DNA of 12,823 nucleotides from Acidobacteriota bacterium (GCA_028876695.1 JAGWRH010000252.1:1-12823), one strand, 5' to 3'; positions 1 through 8,037 are shown, counted from the stretch's first letter. Translations and numbers: made by a program. The notes: generated from the sequence alone by a model not told the origin.

Positions 1-266
1 AGGGCACGGTGAAGGCGACGCTGGGGTCCGTGAACGTGCCGATCATATGCGCCGGCGCGCAGATCGATCCAGGCGACATCATTGTGGCGGACGACGACGG
101 CGTGGTGGTGGTGCGGCGCGCGGCCGCGCGCGAAGTGGCGGCGGCTTCGGAGCAGCGCGTGGCCAAGGAAGACAAGACGCGCGAGCGGCTGGCCAAGGGC
201 GAACTGGGGCTCGATATCTATGGGCTGCGCGAAAAAGTGAAGCAGATGGGGCTGGAGTACCGGTAG
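1..266 (+). CDS. ligK: 4-carboxy-4-hydroxy-2-oxoadipate aldolase / oxaloacetate decarboxylase (RraA-like fold), 3' part only
   Basis: The reading frame is open from the left edge (first full codon at 3) and ends in TAG at 264-266, so only the last ~88 residues of a protein usually near 225-235 residues are seen. The tail carries NVPIICAGAQIDPGDIIVAD, then DGVVVV, then KGELGLDIYGLREK, which I recognise as the C-terminus of LigK/GalC/ProA-type class II aldolases. These cleave 4-carboxy-4-hydroxy-2-oxoadipate to pyruvate and oxaloacetate, the last step of the protocatechuate 4,5-cleavage and gallate pathways, and also decarboxylate oxaloacetate. The metal and substrate residues lie in the missing part, so catalytic competence cannot be judged. 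A GTG at 9 is in frame but is internal to conserved sequence, not a start. Two same-strand genes follow at short spacing, suggesting one operon. A generic RraA-family protein is the alternative. Confidence 0.85.
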   Translation, partial: GTVKATLGSVNVPIICAGAQIDPGDIIVADDDGVVVVRRAAAREVAAASEQRVAKEDKTRERLAKGELGLDIYGLREKVKQMGLEYR

Positions 267-303
267 CTGACCGGCGCTGCCCCATGTTTGGCCGGGAGAT
301 CCG

Positions 304-789
304 TTGAATGAACTGCGCGAGATCGCGATGAGCGGCAAAACGATCGTCGAGCTAAGCGAAACCGAGCGGCGCAATATCGAGATGGCCTGCGCCGCCCTGT
401 GCGTCGATTACTGCGAGATTGTTGATTCGAAGGATTACGGCCGTCTGCGCGAGGTTTTTGCCGGCGACGCGCGGTACTATTCGCCGGCCGCGCCGGACCA
501 GCTGATTGAAGGCGCCGATGCGATCGTCGCTTACGTCTCGCGCATTCCCGCAACCCTTGTGACGCAGCATCTCGCGTGTAATATTCGCGTCGAGGCCGAA
601 TCGGTCGAGGCCGCTCACGGATCCTGCCGCATTCTCCTCTTTACCGCGGATGGAAACGCGCACGCGACCAACGACGGGCACAAAGCCGCGGAAAAGCAGC
701 GGATCGGCGTGTATCGCGACCGCTACGTCCGCGCGCCTTCCGGCTGGCGCATCGCCGAGCGCCGCGGCCAGACGTTGCTCTACACCTAG
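304..789 (+). CDS. SnoaL-like / NTF2-fold protein of the polyketide-cyclase superfamily
   Basis: This gene encodes a ~161-residue protein (153 if ATG 328 is used). It fits a single cone-shaped alpha+beta NTF2/SnoaL domain: an N-terminal helix containing ALCVDYCEIVDSKDYGRL, the strand segment VFAGDARYYSP, a central IEGADAIVAYVSR helix, TQHLACNIRVEAES strands and the C-terminal pair YRDRYVRAPSGWRIAERR. The family includes small isomerases, cyclases, dehydratases and the beta subunits of ring-hydroxylating dioxygenases; no catalytic signature fixes the reaction here. Start: TTG 304 has a GGGAG Shine-Dalgarno 5 nt upstream, whereas ATG 328 is a better codon with only a weak GCGAGA in front. I favour 304 slightly. 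It lies 37 bp after the aldolase gene and 20 bp before the oxidoreductase gene, so co-transcription is likely, and a role on an aromatic or keto-acid intermediate is inferred from context only. Confidence 0.85.
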   Translation: MNELREIAMSGKTIVELSETERRNIEMACAALCVDYCEIVDSKDYGRLREVFAGDARYYSPAAPDQLIEGADAIVAYVSRIPATLVTQHLACNIRVEAESVEAAHGSCRILLFTADGNAHATNDGHKAAEKQRIGVYRDRYVRAPSGWRIAERRGQTLLYT

Positions 790-809
790 TCGAAACGGCA
801 GGTCTCACC

Positions 810-1751
810 ATGACTTCGAAACCGTTCCAGAAAATCGGCATCGTCGGATTCGGCGAAGTCGGCGGAATTTTCGGCCGTGATCTCGCCGGCCGCGGCATCG
901 ACGTAGCCGTTTATGACGTTCTTCTGCGCGCGCCGTCCTCGCGCGAGGCGATGCTGGCCAAAGCGCGCGGCTGCGGCGTGAAAGCCGCGGAATCGCTCGC
1001 CGAATGCCTCGCCGGCCGCGAATTGATCGTTTCCGCTGTCACCGCTTCGTCCGCCGCGGAGGTAGCCGAACAATCCGCGCCGTTGCTCGTTTCCAGACAA
1101 ATTTATCTGGACGTCAATTCCGTCTCGCCGGAAACCAAATCGCGCATGGCCGAGCGCTTCGAAAAGAGCGCGGCGGAATTCGTCGAAGCCGCCGTGATGG
1201 CCGCGGTCTCGCCCCAGCGCCTCAAGGTGCCGATGCTGCTCGGCGGCCGTTACGCCGCGGAACTTGCGCCGCGGCTCGCCTCGATTGGCATGAGCGGCAG
1301 GGCCGTCAGCGACCGTGTCGGCATCGCCTCCGCCACAAAAATGTGCCGCAGCGTAATCATTAAAGGACTGGAAGCCCTGGTGGTGGAAAGCATGTTTGCG
1401 GCCCGGCGCTACGGTGCTGAGGACGCCGTGCTCGCGTCTCTCGCCGCCACGTATCCTGATATGGGTTGGCACAAGGACCTGCCGGATTACCTGATCAGTC
1501 GTGTAGCCGAACACGGCCGCCGCCGCGCTGCAGAAATGCGCGAAGCGGCGCAAGCCGTAAGCGACGTGGGGCTCGACCCGCACATGGCTCGCGCCACTGC
1601 CGCGAGACAGGACTGGCTGGTGGATGAAATCGCGGCAAACGGACTTAAGCATTTCGCCGGAGAGAACTTCTCGTGGCGCGAGCTCGCGGACGCCATCAAT
1701 GCTTCGCAAAAGCCGGGAAATCCCGCGGGTTGGCGGTTTGCTTCAAGCTAA
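810..1751 (+). CDS. NAD(P)-dependent oxidoreductase of the beta-hydroxyacid dehydrogenase family with DUF1932-type C-terminus
   Basis: This 313-residue protein starts with a Rossmann fold: KIGIVGFGEVGG puts the GxGxxG motif at residues 13-18, and D36 follows beta-2. DVNSVSPETK (101-110) matches the substrate-binding segment of 6-phosphogluconate/3-hydroxyisobutyrate dehydrogenases. GIASATKMCRS (171-181) supplies the expected catalytic lysine, K177. The C-terminal helices from about 195 to 265 (FAARRYGAEDAVLASL, then YPDMGW) resemble DUF1932 (PF09130), which replaces the usual NAD-binding-11 domain in one subgroup. Length is normal for that group. The substrate is unknown; reduction or oxidation of a beta-hydroxy acid is the family chemistry. 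It ends the three-gene (+) run begun by the LigK-like aldolase, so a side step in aromatic-acid degradation is a reasonable inference. ATG 810 has only a weak GGCAGG upstream, 20 bp after the previous stop. Confidence 0.9.
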   Translation: MTSKPFQKIGIVGFGEVGGIFGRDLAGRGIDVAVYDVLLRAPSSREAMLAKARGCGVKAAESLAECLAGRELIVSAVTASSAAEVAEQSAPLLVSRQIYLDVNSVSPETKSRMAERFEKSAAEFVEAAVMAAVSPQRLKVPMLLGGRYAAELAPRLASIGMSGRAVSDRVGIASATKMCRSVIIKGLEALVVESMFAARRYGAEDAVLASLAATYPDMGWHKDLPDYLISRVAEHGRRRAAEMREAAQAVSDVGLDPHMARATAARQDWLVDEIAANGLKHFAGENFSWRELADAINASQKPGNPAGWRFASS

Positions 1752-1822
1752 GGCTGCGGCGCCGGAGCAACGAGCGGATTTCGCCCTCTTTTGCGGCGAC
1801 GCGTCACACTGACGGCGATCCG

Positions 1823-2614
1823 TCAAAACGGCCAGAAGCGTTTGCGCCAGCTGCCACCTGCCTCGCCGGCGTTCGTCTTAGCCTCTTCTTTTAGTTCCGG
1901 CAAATACGGCAGCGCCCGGCCTTCGAACGCGGCGAGCGGATTTTCCACCAGCAACGCGCGCGCTTTCTCTTCGCCGTGCGCTTTGGCAATCAGGTCGTAA
2001 GTTTCCTTCAAGCGCAAAGGCCGCGTGGTCACGTTGTGCGCGTCACTGGCGATAAAATGAACCGCGTCGTTCGCGAGCCACTCTTCGGCCCGTGCCTGCG
2101 CCGCTTCTCCCCATTTTCCGTGCAACGACTGCGCGGTGATTTGCGCGTAGCATCCCTGACGCAGCCATTGGAACAGCCGTTCGGGTTGCGCGCGGATCAG
2201 CGGATTGCGCTCCGGATGCGTGACGATCGGATGCAGGCCGGCCAGCTGCAGCTGATGCAGCGCCTGGTCCATCGACGGCGGAATCGAGTAATCGGCAAAC
2301 TCGACGAGCAAATAATTCCTCTGATTGATCGTGTAGCGCGTCGAATTCTGCTGAATGTCGCGCAAATTGTCGAAGCTCATGTGGAAATCGCAGCCGGTGG
2401 CAAGCCGCAGCCGGCCTTCGAACCGCGCCTGCAATTCATCGCGGCGCTGGCGGATTGCCGAGGGCTCGAATCTCCACGCACTGTTGGCGTGCGGCGTTCC
2501 CACGATGTGGGTCACGCCGTCTTCGATGGCCATCTCCGCCATGGCGCATGCGATTTCGAGCGACTCGGCGCCGTCGTCGAGTTCCGGAAGGATGTGGCAA
2601 TGGATATCGATCAT
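1823..2614 (-). CDS. PHP-domain tyrosine-protein phosphatase of CpsB/YwqE type
   Basis: This 263-residue protein is the usual size for CpsB/Wzb-like PHP phosphatases, which remove phosphate from the tyrosine tail of BY-kinases controlling capsule or exopolysaccharide chain length. Metal ligands expected for a trinuclear PHP centre are all visible: HCH at residues 5-7, D14, TPH with H42, E105 in LLVEF, H133 in VTHPERN, and D191/H193 in SDAH. The tail from ~240 is charged and variable. Start: ATG 2614 puts MIDIHCH at the N-terminus, as in the family. A TTG at 2656 would add 14 residues with no support. The gene is the last of a (-) run after the TSUP and DUF1634 genes but is separated by 70 bp, where a possible promoter lies, so it may be transcribed on its own. 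No BY-kinase gene is in view. A histidinol-phosphatase-like PHP enzyme is the alternative but fits less well. Confidence 0.9.
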   Translation of the reverse strand: MIDIHCHILPELDDGAESLEIACAMAEMAIEDGVTHIVGTPHANSAWRFEPSAIRQRRDELQARFEGRLRLATGCDFHMSFDNLRDIQQNSTRYTINQRNYLLVEFADYSIPPSMDQALHQLQLAGLHPIVTHPERNPLIRAQPERLFQWLRQGCYAQITAQSLHGKWGEAAQARAEEWLANDAVHFIASDAHNVTTRPLRLKETYDLIAKAHGEEKARALLVENPLAAFEGRALPYLPELKEEAKTNAGEAGGSWRKRFWPF

Positions 2615-2626
2615 CGTGAGGTCATG

Positions 2627-2656
2627 AGCATAGCGCACGAACTCGCGCCCGTACAA
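2627..2656 (-). promoter_or_regulatory. Possible sigma-70-type promoter for the PHP phosphatase gene
   Basis: On the minus strand TTGTAC (2656-2651) is followed after 18 nt by TATGCT (2632-2627), 4/6 matches to each consensus hexamer. It lies 12 nt before the ATG at 2614, so the leader would be very short and no Shine-Dalgarno is seen. It rests on sequence match alone in GC-rich DNA. Confidence 0.25.
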
Positions 2657-2684
2657 TCGAACCGCCGCAACTTCCGCGCTCGTT

Positions 2685-3119
2685 TCACCGCAAAAACAGG
2701 CTATAGGTCAGCGTCAGCAGCACCACCGCGGTGAACACGCTGTACTTCCAATTCTTCAGCGAGACCATGAAATAGACCATCGACGCCAGCACGCGGATGT
2801 ACGGCGTGAGCATCAGCATGGCGATCCCCAGGCTCAGCAGCAGCCGGGGACGCAGCGCTCCTTGCATTCCCAGCCGGATCTCGTTCAGCAGCAGCTGAAA
2901 CAAATTCATTCCGGCGATTCTGTAGTCGAACGCGAGCGTCCGCGTGTCGGCCCACCTCCAAATGAGCGCCGCAATCACCAGCGCCAGGCTGATCAGCACG
3001 CCGATCAGCAGGATGTATCCGACGAGCGCGTCCATGTCGAATTGCTGCTTCGTTTCGCCGAGTTCGACCGCGCTGGAGCCTATCTGTTTTTTGGCGCTCG
3101 ATTCTGGATCGGGAATCAC
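2685..3119 (-). CDS. DUF1634 integral membrane protein, partner of the TSUP permease
   Basis: This 144-residue protein has three predicted membrane segments: about 31-55 (DALVGYILLIGVLISLALVI), 93-119 (LLLSLGIAMLMLTPYIRVLA) and 124-142. The pattern LLxxGVLISLALVI followed by LGIAMLMLTPYIRV is typical of DUF1634, a family of unknown biochemical function repeatedly found next to TauE/SafE-type permeases. I therefore infer it is an accessory subunit or regulator of that transporter in the cytoplasmic membrane. Start: GTG 3119 overlaps the TSUP stop codon as GTGA, with GAGGAGG a few bases upstream inside the TSUP gene, a classic translational-coupling arrangement. An internal ATG at residue 29 (MDALVGY) is the alternative start and would give a shorter N-tail. 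The frame stays open far upstream, but that part lies within the TSUP gene in another frame and is not coding. Confidence 0.85.
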   Translation of the reverse strand: MIPDPESSAKKQIGSSAVELGETKQQFDMDALVGYILLIGVLISLALVIAALIWRWADTRTLAFDYRIAGMNLFQLLLNEIRLGMQGALRPRLLLSLGIAMLMLTPYIRVLASMVYFMVSLKNWKYSVFTAVVLLTLTYSLFLR

Positions 3120-3946
3120 AATCCTCCTCGCACGCCGCGCACGATCATCTCCACGGCCAGGATTAAAAGGATGAACAGGAAAAACCGGCGCACCGCCTGG
3201 TTCGACATGCGCACCAGCAGCCGCGTCCCTAGGAACGCGCCCACCGCGATGCCTAAAATCACCGGCGCGGCGAGGCCCGGATCGATCAACCCAGCCACTA
3301 AATACACGCTCGCGCCGGCCAGCGCCGTCACGCCGATGATCATGTTGCTCGTCGTCGTGGAGACTTTCGGCGGCAATCCCATCACCAGATCGTGAATCAG
3401 CACCTTCACCGCTCCCGCGCCGATTCCCAGCAGTCCCGCGATCATTCCCGCCAGATACATCAGCGGCGCGCCGAAATAGGCTCTGCGCGCCTTGTAATGG
3501 ACCACCTGGCCGAGCGCCTGATCCGGATAGCTGCCTTCCAGTTCCAGCCAATTCGTGATCCGGTCCTGAGCTCCGGTATGCCCCATTTCATCTTTCGCCG
3601 CGAACAGCGCCAGCCATGATGCCAGCAGCACCAGCCCGAAAATGATGTACAGCGGCTTTGGCGACACGGCCAGCGTGATCTTCGCGCCCACCAGCGCGCC
3701 CACAATCGTGAACATCTCCAGAAACATGCCCACTTTCAGATTGGTGATGTGATCGCGGATATATGCGGATGCCGATCCGCTCGACGTGGCAATCACGGAA
3801 AGAATGCTGATGGCGATGGCGCGTTTGATGTCGACGCCAAGCAGCGTCAGCACCGGTATGATCACAACTCCGCCGCCCATTCCCGCCATCGCGCCTATAA
3901 ATCCCGCCACGATCGATATGGGGAACAGCAGTTCGAAAGAGACCAT
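3116..3946 (-). CDS. TSUP (TauE/SafE) family membrane permease, anion/organosulfur exporter type
   Basis: This 276-residue protein has two homologous membrane halves. The first half carries the family signature AGFIGAMAGMGGGVVIIPVL (residues 14-33) and the second repeats it as AGMIAGLLGIGAGAVKVLIH (167-186). Hydrophobic segments lie near 5-35, 45-62, 76-95, 98-117, 158-185, 200-220, 225-245 and 252-272. A hydrophilic loop of ~40 residues (117-157) separates the halves. TSUP members move sulfite, sulfoacetate, taurine-derived anions or other organic acids; the substrate cannot be read from sequence. Start: ATG 3946 has AGGAAAG just upstream. The open frame to 4219 contains no membrane-like or conserved sequence and was excluded. 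Its stop overlaps the GTG start of the DUF1634 gene by 4 nt, so the two are made together. Confidence 0.9.
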   Translation of the reverse strand: MVSFELLFPISIVAGFIGAMAGMGGGVVIIPVLTLLGVDIKRAIAISILSVIATSSGSASAYIRDHITNLKVGMFLEMFTIVGALVGAKITLAVSPKPLYIIFGLVLLASWLALFAAKDEMGHTGAQDRITNWLELEGSYPDQALGQVVHYKARRAYFGAPLMYLAGMIAGLLGIGAGAVKVLIHDLVMGLPPKVSTTTSNMIIGVTALAGASVYLVAGLIDPGLAAPVILGIAVGAFLGTRLLVRMSNQAVRRFFLFILLILAVEMIVRGVRGGL

Positions 3947-4243
3947 TTCTTTCCTGGACTGCCCGCGGCGGCTCTGGCGTCCTCGCGCCCGAATGCCGAC
4001 TGTACAGTGTCTCCGATTCTGCCGCCGCCCACAATGCGCCGCTCCTTCCGCCAGGAATTTTACTTCTGGTAACAACCCGTCGCTGCGCGGCATCTCTCCT
4101 GATCGCCTCCTGGTCGGGTGGCGAGCGACCGGCGAATTTCCCGCTACCGGAGCTGCAGGTCCTAGCGGGTAGCTCTGTTCCATCTCGCGTCGCCAGGGTG
4201 TAAGCTGCATGTCAATCAAAGCCTCGTAGCGCTGAGGTGCTGT
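3947..4243. promoter_or_regulatory. Divergent intergenic region between the TSUP operon and the TPR-protein gene
   Basis: These 297 bp must hold the promoters for the TSUP operon (-) and the secreted TPR protein (+). I found no convincing -35/-10 pair. The one clear structure is an inverted repeat, CCCGCTA at 4140-4146 and TAGCGGG at 4163-4169, separated by 16 nt; it could be an operator or an mRNA hairpin. A GAGGTG Shine-Dalgarno lies at 4234-4239, 4 nt before the ATG at 4244. Short open frames here on both strands have no protein-like features. Confidence 0.4.
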
Positions 4244-6907
4244 ATGAACCCCGTCTTTCGGCCTGGCACCGCCGTTTCGATCGTTATTCTTCTTGCGTCG
4301 CCCTTGCTCGCTCAGAAAAGTGGTCCTCCCAAGGGGGCCCCGCCCACGGCTGCGGCACCATCTTCGAATTCCCCTCAGCGGAACACCGCTCCCAGTTCAT
4401 CCGTGCAAATTCCGCCCTATGTTTATGGAAAGCTTTTGACAGAGGCTGGAGTGCCGCTACCGGACTCCACCTCGCTCGTACTTCAGTGCGGATTTCAATT
4501 CGAGAGAGCGATTCATCCCGCGCTGGATGGAACTTTCCAGTTCGATCTCCGCGGAGGGCCGCAGAGCGACGCAGACATGAGCGCCGCGAATGATCCCTAC
4601 GCCGACCAATCCATCGTTTCCGCGGCATCGAGGCGTGCTACGCCGAACGGCTCATTCTCCGATTGCGATTTGCGAATTACCGCGCCCGGCTATCAGCCGG
4701 TCTCGAAAATTGTGGACATGCGCACGCCCGATATCACCGGTGTGAACATGGGAACTCTCGTTCTAACGCCGGTCTTATCGGATTCCGGCGCCGAGATCGA
4801 TGTCAGCTCTTTGACGATTCCCAGGAACGCCCGGAAGGAATTCGAGAAAGGCGAGAAAGACCTTCACCGCAACGACTTGAAATCGGCAACGCACCACTTG
4901 GAGAAAGCTGTCGCCGACTACGACAAATTCGCGCCCGCCTGGAACGATCTCGGGAGACTCTATGCCAGCGCCCATGAGAACGAAAAAGCCGGCCAGGCCT
5001 TCTCCAAGGCCATCGCCGCCGATTCCGGATACGTTCCTCCTTATCTGAATCTCGCCCAACTGCAAATCCAGGACGGCCATTACGCCGATGCCGCGGATAC
5101 GGTTGGGAAAGCGCTGGAGGTCCGTCCCGGTTTGGCGCCCGCGGATTTTCTGCAGGCTCTCGCCGATTTCAAACTCAATCGCTTCGATGCCGCGGAGCGG
5201 AGCGCCCGCGTCGCCGAAGGCGGGCCGCATCAAAATATTCCTCAATTGCACCTGCTGCTTGCCAATATCCTCCTTCGGAAGAACGACTATTCCGGAGCAG
5301 TTGGGGAAATGCAGTCGTACCTTAAGGAATATCCGAATGGCCAGTTCGCGAACGAAGTGAAAAGCCGCTTGCCGCAAGTTGAGCAATTGGCCGCTGCCGC
5401 GGTGGACGCGCGCCCAAGCACGGAAGCCCAGCCGCAAGCGGCTCCGCTGCCTCCGGTGCGCGCTCTGCAGCGGACCGATTCCCGCCCGAACCCTGTGCCG
5501 CCGCCGCTCGCCACCCTGAAACTATTCTTGCGCATGCCCGACGATTCTCCGTTTTTAGGCGTTGCCAGCATTCGCGTGACGCCCGCCAAGGGCTCGGCCA
5601 TCGAAAAAGACGTTACCGCAACCCCCGGTGATGTGACCTTTGCAAATCTACCGCCGGGATCCTACTCGATCGAAACAGACGCGCCCGGCTTCCTGACAAT
5701 TCGCAGGGAAACCGAAATCGCGCCTGGCGTTGGGACACGTTCAATCTACCTGCTCATGAACCCGGAGGTTTCGTCCGTGGGTACGGCGCTCGAGACATCG
5801 TTTTCGAATTCCGCGGATGCATTGAACGATTCCAGCCAGGCTGGCTGGATTCCCGGAGATCTTCGCGCAGCCACGCCGCCCGTCGAACCTGGCGTCGCGT
5901 GTCCCTTGCCCGCAATCCTGGCTGGCGCGGGCGCTCATGCGCAGGAATTTGTGCAGGATTTGCAAAGATTCGATGCCGCCGAGCATTTGGAACAACTCAG
6001 CGCTGTGGGCCGGAACCCGCTAGGAAGGCGCGTGACGCGCACCTACGATTACGTTGCGATCGTGAAACGCTCGGTGCGTGGCCGGTTTACGGTGGACGAA
6101 TATCGCAACGGAACCGTCGATCCTTCGGAATTTCCCAGCGAGATCGCCACCACCGGCACCACCGCCATGGTGCTCGTCTTCCATCCGAACCTCGTTCCAG
6201 ACTTCAATTTTTCATGCGAAGGTATGGGCCATTGGGACGGGCGCCCCGCCTGGCAGGTCCGCTTCGCGCAGCGCGCCGACCGGCCAAACGCGATTCGCGC
6301 ATACGTGATCGCTCATAATTACTATCCGGTTCCGTTAAAAGGCCGCGTATGGATCGACGCCGGAACGTATCAGGTTCGGCGATTGGAATCGGAGTTAGTG
6401 AAGCCCATGCCGGCGATTTCTCTCTCGCGCGAGTATATGGCTATCGATTATGGCCCGGTTGGATTTCACCGTAATACGCGGAAGCTGTGGTTGCCGCTCG
6501 ACGCTGAGATCTACTGGGAGCGGCAGGGCCGTCGCTTTTATCGGAAGCACACGTTCAGCAACTTCAAGCTGTTTGAGGTCGGCGTCGCGCAGGAAATCGA
6601 GCCGCCCGCGCAGTCCTATTGCTTCAAGAACACCAGTAATCAAGAAGTCTCTGGAGTGCTCACCGTTTCGCCGGTCTCCGGAGTTGCGGCAAAAACCGCC
6701 GCAATTCGCGTAAACCTTCCGTCCGGGAGCAGCGTGTGTAAATTCGTGGGTCCGGGGAAGGATATCGCCATGCCCGTCGAGGTTGTGAGCTCGGCCGTTT
6801 TCGCGCACGACGGCTCCGCTGGTTCCATCACCGCCAATGCCACTCTGCTGAACGGGAGCACCTTGGATGTCGTCCCCGAAAGCAACGTGGCGTCGCTGAC
6901 GCAATAG
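4244..6907 (+). CDS. Secreted TPR protein with carboxypeptidase-regulatory-like beta-sandwiches and a C-terminal acidobacterial domain
   Basis: This 887-residue protein has a Sec signal peptide at residues 1-23 (hydrophobic VSIVILLASPLLA, then Q/K) and a Pro/Ala-rich spacer at 25-55. A first beta-sandwich (about 58-175, from YVYGKLLTEAGVPLP to CDLRITAPGYQPV) resembles CarboxypepD_reg domains. Residues 195-375 form about four to five TPR-like helical pairs (KGEKDLHRNDLKSATHHLEK; PAWNDLGRLYASAHENEKAG; PPYLNLAQLQIQDGHYADAA). After a Pro-rich linker (385-422) comes a second sandwich (423-507, with LPPGSYSIETDAPGFL). Residues 555-785 form a conserved-looking unit (FSCEGMGHWDGRPAWQVRFA; YPVPLKGRVWIDAGTYQVRR) that recalls LolA/outer-membrane lipoprotein-sorting folds, and 786-887 is a small C-terminal module. 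It is likely periplasmic or surface-exposed and acts in protein or envelope interactions; no enzyme motif is seen. Start ATG 4244 has GAGGTG 4 nt upstream. It is transcribed alone and converges with the epimerase gene. Confidence 0.88.
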   Translation: MNPVFRPGTAVSIVILLASPLLAQKSGPPKGAPPTAAAPSSNSPQRNTAPSSSVQIPPYVYGKLLTEAGVPLPDSTSLVLQCGFQFERAIHPALDGTFQFDLRGGPQSDADMSAANDPYADQSIVSAASRRATPNGSFSDCDLRITAPGYQPVSKIVDMRTPDITGVNMGTLVLTPVLSDSGAEIDVSSLTIPRNARKEFEKGEKDLHRNDLKSATHHLEKAVADYDKFAPAWNDLGRLYASAHENEKAGQAFSKAIAADSGYVPPYLNLAQLQIQDGHYADAADTVGKALEVRPGLAPADFLQALADFKLNRFDAAERSARVAEGGPHQNIPQLHLLLANILLRKNDYSGAVGEMQSYLKEYPNGQFANEVKSRLPQVEQLAAAAVDARPSTEAQPQAAPLPPVRALQRTDSRPNPVPPPLATLKLFLRMPDDSPFLGVASIRVTPAKGSAIEKDVTATPGDVTFANLPPGSYSIETDAPGFLTIRRETEIAPGVGTRSIYLLMNPEVSSVGTALETSFSNSADALNDSSQAGWIPGDLRAATPPVEPGVACPLPAILAGAGAHAQEFVQDLQRFDAAEHLEQLSAVGRNPLGRRVTRTYDYVAIVKRSVRGRFTVDEYRNGTVDPSEFPSEIATTGTTAMVLVFHPNLVPDFNFSCEGMGHWDGRPAWQVRFAQRADRPNAIRAYVIAHNYYPVPLKGRVWIDAGTYQVRRLESELVKPMPAISLSREYMAIDYGPVGFHRNTRKLWLPLDAEIYWERQGRRFYRKHTFSNFKLFEVGVAQEIEPPAQSYCFKNTSNQEVSGVLTVSPVSGVAAKTAAIRVNLPSGSSVCKFVGPGKDIAMPVEVVSSAVFAHDGSAGSITANATLLNGSTLDVVPESNVASLTQ

Positions 6908-7067
6908 CCGCCTATGCTCCGTCCGATCAACGTAGTGCGAACCGATACATCGCACTCCTGATTGTTGCCCCCTGGGTGGAATTCAAGGCCCTCGGGCTGC
7001 CTTTCATCGCCCCGATTCCGCAGCCTCGCCGCGATTCCGCAGGGCTATCCGGCCGTTTGCCTCGCGC
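6908..7067. other. Convergent intergenic region with an 11-bp direct repeat
   Basis: These 160 bp lie between two converging genes. CGATTCCGCAG occurs at 7013-7023 and again at 7032-7042. I see no strong hairpin plus T-run, so no terminator is called. A 93-codon open frame on the plus strand runs into the epimerase gene antisense and looks spurious. Confidence 0.4.
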
Positions 7068-8009
7068 TTATTGGCCGCCGTATTCGGACTTGTACCACTT
7101 CCAGGTGCGGCGCAAGCCTTCTTCAAACAGGACGCGCGGCTCATAACCGAGCACTTTTCGCGCCAGCGAGATTTCGGCCTGCGAATGCAGGATGTCGCCC
7201 GCGCGCGGCGGCTCGTATTTCGCGCAGACCGTCTTTCCGGTGATCTCCTGCAGCAGCTTGAGCACTCGATTCAACGTGATGCGCGCGCCGGTGCCGCCGT
7301 TGAACACTTTGCCCGATGCACCGGGCGCCTCGCACGCGCGCAGCGTCTCATCAACCACGTTATCGATGTAGGTGAAATCGCGGGATTGTTCGCCATCGCC
7401 GAAAATTACCGGCGGCTCGTCGCGAACCAGCGCGAACATGAATCGCGAAAGGACCCCGGAGTATTGGGAGTTGGGATCCTGCCGCGGGCCGAAGACGTTA
7501 AAGTAACGCACCGAGGCGTTCTCCAGCCCATAAACCCGCCCGAAAACCTGCAGATAGAGTTCGCCCGCGTATTTCGACACGCCATAGGGCGAAATCGGCT
7601 CCGCCGGCATCGTTTCCGTCTTCGGAAGCGAGGGAGACTCGCCATAGGCCGACGAAGAGGCGGAGTACACCAGACGGCGCACCTTGGCATCGCGCGCGGC
7701 CACCAGCACATTGAGCGTGCCATCGATATTCACGGTATTGGTTTCAATCGGATCGGCCACCGATTTCGGAACGGAGGCGCGCGCCGCCGTATGGATCACG
7801 TAATCGGCGCCCTTGCAGGCGGACTGCACGGTGGCGAGATCGATAATCGTGCCGATGCGAAAATCGATTTTGTCGCGGACGACGTCAAGATTGCGTTCGT
7901 TTCCGGTGGAAAGATCGTCGAGCACCACGACGCTGTGGCCGCGGCGAACCAGCTCGTCCACAAGGTTGGAACCAATGAAACCGGCGCCGCCGGTCACCAG
8001 ATAACGCAT
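7068..8009 (-). CDS. NAD-dependent epimerase/dehydratase, UDP-sugar 4-epimerase type (extended SDR)
   Basis: This 313-residue extended short-chain dehydrogenase/reductase is the usual length for UDP-glucose, UDP-GlcNAc or UDP-glucuronate 4-epimerases. The N-terminal NAD site is TGGAGFIG (residues 6-13) and D31/D32 follow beta-2. The catalytic triad region shows SSS at 118-120 and Y142-x3-K146 in PYGVSKYAGE. RYFNVFGPRQDP (168-179) and RDFTYIDNVVD (210-220) are the sugar-nucleotide-binding landmarks of GalE/WbpP-like enzymes. The exact sugar cannot be settled. It presumably supplies precursors for lipopolysaccharide or exopolysaccharide in the cytoplasm. ATG 8009 is preceded by a strong GGGAGGAG about 7 nt upstream. 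The frame stays open far upstream, but that stretch is antisense to the DUF3108 gene and lacks SDR sequence. It is divergent from the DUF3108 gene over 165 bp. Confidence 0.93.
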   Translation of the reverse strand: MRYLVTGGAGFIGSNLVDELVRRGHSVVVLDDLSTGNERNLDVVRDKIDFRIGTIIDLATVQSACKGADYVIHTAARASVPKSVADPIETNTVNIDGTLNVLVAARDAKVRRLVYSASSSAYGESPSLPKTETMPAEPISPYGVSKYAGELYLQVFGRVYGLENASVRYFNVFGPRQDPNSQYSGVLSRFMFALVRDEPPVIFGDGEQSRDFTYIDNVVDETLRACEAPGASGKVFNGGTGARITLNRVLKLLQEITGKTVCAKYEPPRAGDILHSQAEISLARKVLGYEPRVLFEEGLRRTWKWYKSEYGGQ

Positions 8010-8037
8010 CCGAAAACTCCTCCCGACAGAAATCGTC

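Noticed and set aside
786..1709. 307-codon minus-strand open frame
   Set aside because: It mirrors the oxidoreductase gene. The plus strand carries intact Rossmann and catalytic motifs, and the antisense reading shows only His/Arg/Gly-rich sequence.
1976..2734. 252-codon plus-strand open frame
   Set aside because: It is a shadow of the PHP phosphatase gene, whose metal ligands are all conserved on the minus strand.
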